From an uncultured Rikenellaceae bacterium (lineage in GTDB: Bacteria; Bacteroidota; Bacteroidia; Bacteroidales; Rikenellaceae): 64,000 bases of DNA. The position numbers and the translations under genes are program-made. Numbering within the stretch: position 1 is the stretch's first letter; each line of letters opens with the position of its first letter. A model generated the notes under the pieces. That model made no database searches. It had not been told where the DNA came from and saw nothing but the letters and a program-made list of their open reading frames with translations. Positions 62,466 to 64,000 of this stretch are shown here, piece by piece. The stretch lies in contig CAMLTW010000010.1 of NCBI GenBank assembly GCA_946486375.1, forward strand, positions 29,643-93,642, given 5' to 3'.

Positions 62466-63509
62466 TCAGTTCACCCGCTGTTTTTCATATCCGATCAAAG
62501 GCCATAACGCTTCGACCTCCGCTTCCGGATCCCACTTTCCGGCAAAAGTCCATGCCGGCGTAATATCTTCCGGCTTCGGAGCGCCCTTGGCTTCCTGCAG
62601 GTTGTCTTTCATCCATTTATAATTGCCGCCGTCCCGTTTTACGTTGTACATGTAAACGCGGTTCCCCCATTCCAATACATCCAGTACCTTATCCGAATAG
62701 GCATATCCGATCTCATGATCCACGATTTTGTCGGTCAGGGTACAGTTCAACAGGTAAAACTGCGAATCGTGATGGTAACGTCCCAGAATGCAGGGACTGT
62801 CGGCATCGAAACGGGAATCGGTAATTACCAGTTTTTTGCTTTCGTCCCCGCGTCCGTCGTGCCAGATCTGAGCCGGACCGTTCCCCCGGAAACGACAGCG
62901 GGTCACGTAACACCAACCGCGGGGACATACGAAGTCCACGCCCGGACAACGGAAATCGCAATCGGCATGATAATACATGCCGTTTCCGCCCGGTGCCCAG
63001 AGGGAAACGTCGTCGTTGCCGTCCGCCCACACATTGCAATTGACGATAATGGTGCGGGTGGCCCGTCCGAAGACCGCCATCTGGTGAGCCGTGGTCGGTT
63101 CCACCGTACTGCCGTAATTGTTGTAAATGGTCATCCGGGTCAGCAGACAGTCGTCCGCCCCTTCCATCAGCACCACCACCCCGTTGCCGACGGGACGCCC
63201 CTTGAATTCCCTGATCGTCCGCTTGGAGGAAAGTTCCGGAAAAATGATCCGCGTGCTGTCCCGGTCTTCTCCCACCAGGCAGATACGGGGGCGGTCGATA
63301 ATCACCTTTTCCCGGTAAATACCGTTTTTAATCAGAATGATGACGGGTTTCTCCGATCGTTCCGGGGCCGCCTGCACGGCTTCGTTGATGGTATTGTAGC
63401 ACCCCGGCACACCGGGAGCCACCACCAGATCGGGGTTCTGCGCTCTGGCTGCGACATGCAGCCCGCACACGGCAGCCAACGCCAAAATCGTCTTCGAAAG
63501 GTTCTTCAT
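62466..63509 (-). CDS. Exported pectinesterase-like protein (CE8 beta-helix)
   Basis: A 347-residue right-handed beta-helix enzyme with a signal peptide (MKNLSKTILALAAVCGLHVAARA). The CE8 sites are only partly conserved: GIYREKVIID matches motif I, AHQMAVFG replaces QAVALR, GNDDVSL stands for QDTL, GVDFVCPRG keeps the aspartate of DFIFG, and SPCILGRYHH keeps LGR of LGRPW. It is thus a divergent CE8 whose methylesterase activity on pectin is plausible but not assured. Fits functionally with the GH28 at 6-7.6 kb, though 55 kb apart. No convincing promoter seen; 63510-64000 holds no gene I can support. Confidence 0.78.
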   Translation of the reverse strand: MKNLSKTILALAAVCGLHVAARAQNPDLVVAPGVPGCYNTINEAVQAAPERSEKPVIILIKNGIYREKVIIDRPRICLVGEDRDSTRIIFPELSSKRTIREFKGRPVGNGVVVLMEGADDCLLTRMTIYNNYGSTVEPTTAHQMAVFGRATRTIIVNCNVWADGNDDVSLWAPGGNGMYYHADCDFRCPGVDFVCPRGWCYVTRCRFRGNGPAQIWHDGRGDESKKLVITDSRFDADSPCILGRYHHDSQFYLLNCTLTDKIVDHEIGYAYSDKVLDVLEWGNRVYMYNVKRDGGNYKWMKDNLQEAKGAPKPEDITPAWTFAGKWDPEAEVEALWPLIGYEKQRVN

Positions 63510-64000
63510 AGGGATGACTTTTGAATTGATAATATATGTATCGGCATTTCGGTTCGTTCGGTAAATCTCCGTCCTTACCCATTCTAGGCTACGCTCACAA
63601 ATCGCCTCCCTCCACGTTCTTAAGTGCATCCCCCTTCGGAGCATGCCGGGAACAAAATTAATCTTTTCGGGGTCTTTACCAAACCGAACGGTTCGGAAAC
63701 GAGGCCGTGCTTTCAGGTTTTGCATCCCGTCAGCGGATTTTTTCCTTCCGCCCGGAATCGCGGCATCTTTAAATACGAAAAAACGAATATCGAAAACGAG
63801 GCCGCCTTTCCTTCCGGATCAGACATTCCGGCAGGCATAGCCATTCCTTCGCCCTGTTACCCCACCGGCTCCGGTCGTATCCGCCTTTACTTTATAGCAC
63901 AAAATGTTTCCCCACTTACTTCTTTGACGGACAAATGAATAAAGATAGATTATCCTGCAATATCCTGCAAGAAAATCAATCCGTATAAATGTTCGAATAA

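Noticed and set aside
63951..63972. Short tandem repeat of TATCCTGCAA-type sequence at the right edge
   Set aside because: Only two copies of about 10 bp with no associated feature; too little to support a repeat element.

Overview
The window looks like chromosomal DNA of a Bacteroidales member. Promoters fit the Bacteroidetes -7 consensus TAnnTTTG, typical phylum families occur (DUF2693-type SH3 protein, short SerA variant, DUF2586-type sheath), and the backbone is G+C-rich. A cysteate-synthase-like PLP enzyme, of the kind used for sulfonolipids in Rikenellaceae/Alistipes, makes that family my best guess; this is inference.

Layout. 1-3.6 kb (minus): a carotenoid operon crtB-idi-cruF-acyltransferase-GT2, the last gene cut by the window edge. 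3.8 kb: tRNA-Leu(UAA). 4.1-13.4 kb: D-lactate dehydrogenase, a DUF2693-like protein, a secreted GH28, a lipoprotein lytic transglycosylase, a nitroreductase and the housekeeping set yicC-gmk-nadD-TPR plus a MATE transporter. 13.6-17.2 kb (plus): serine synthesis serC-serA-DUF1015. 17.4-27.0 kb: a GT-like protein, a six-hairpin glycosidase, ftsE, gyrB, a second MATE, the cysteate-synthase-like enzyme and an exported choloylglycine-hydrolase-family enzyme.

27.07-40.53 kb is an A+T-richer accessory island. It carries a nearly complete contractile tail (sheath, tube, frameshifted assembly chaperones, tape measure, hub, spike, LysM protein, baseplate wedge, J-like, I-like, fibre). I see no head, portal, terminase, integrase, repressor or lysis gene. 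It is bounded by a 105-bp direct repeat of the 3' end of pldA, so it appears to sit in that gene's 3' end while leaving the gene intact. The chaperone pair is joined by an A_AAA_AAG slippery heptamer. I read the island as a candidate tailocin (headless contractile particle) or a reduced prophage.

40.4-64 kb: pldA, glmS, a GH2 protein with its active site lost, uvrA, a nitrilase-family amidase, a TolC-RND-MFP efflux operon, apbE-DAG kinase, an AI-2E family permease, a TPP riboswitch with thiS-tenI-like-thiE-thiG-thiH, an unknown small protein and a CE8 pectinesterase-like protein. No CRISPR array, rRNA or insertion sequence was seen.
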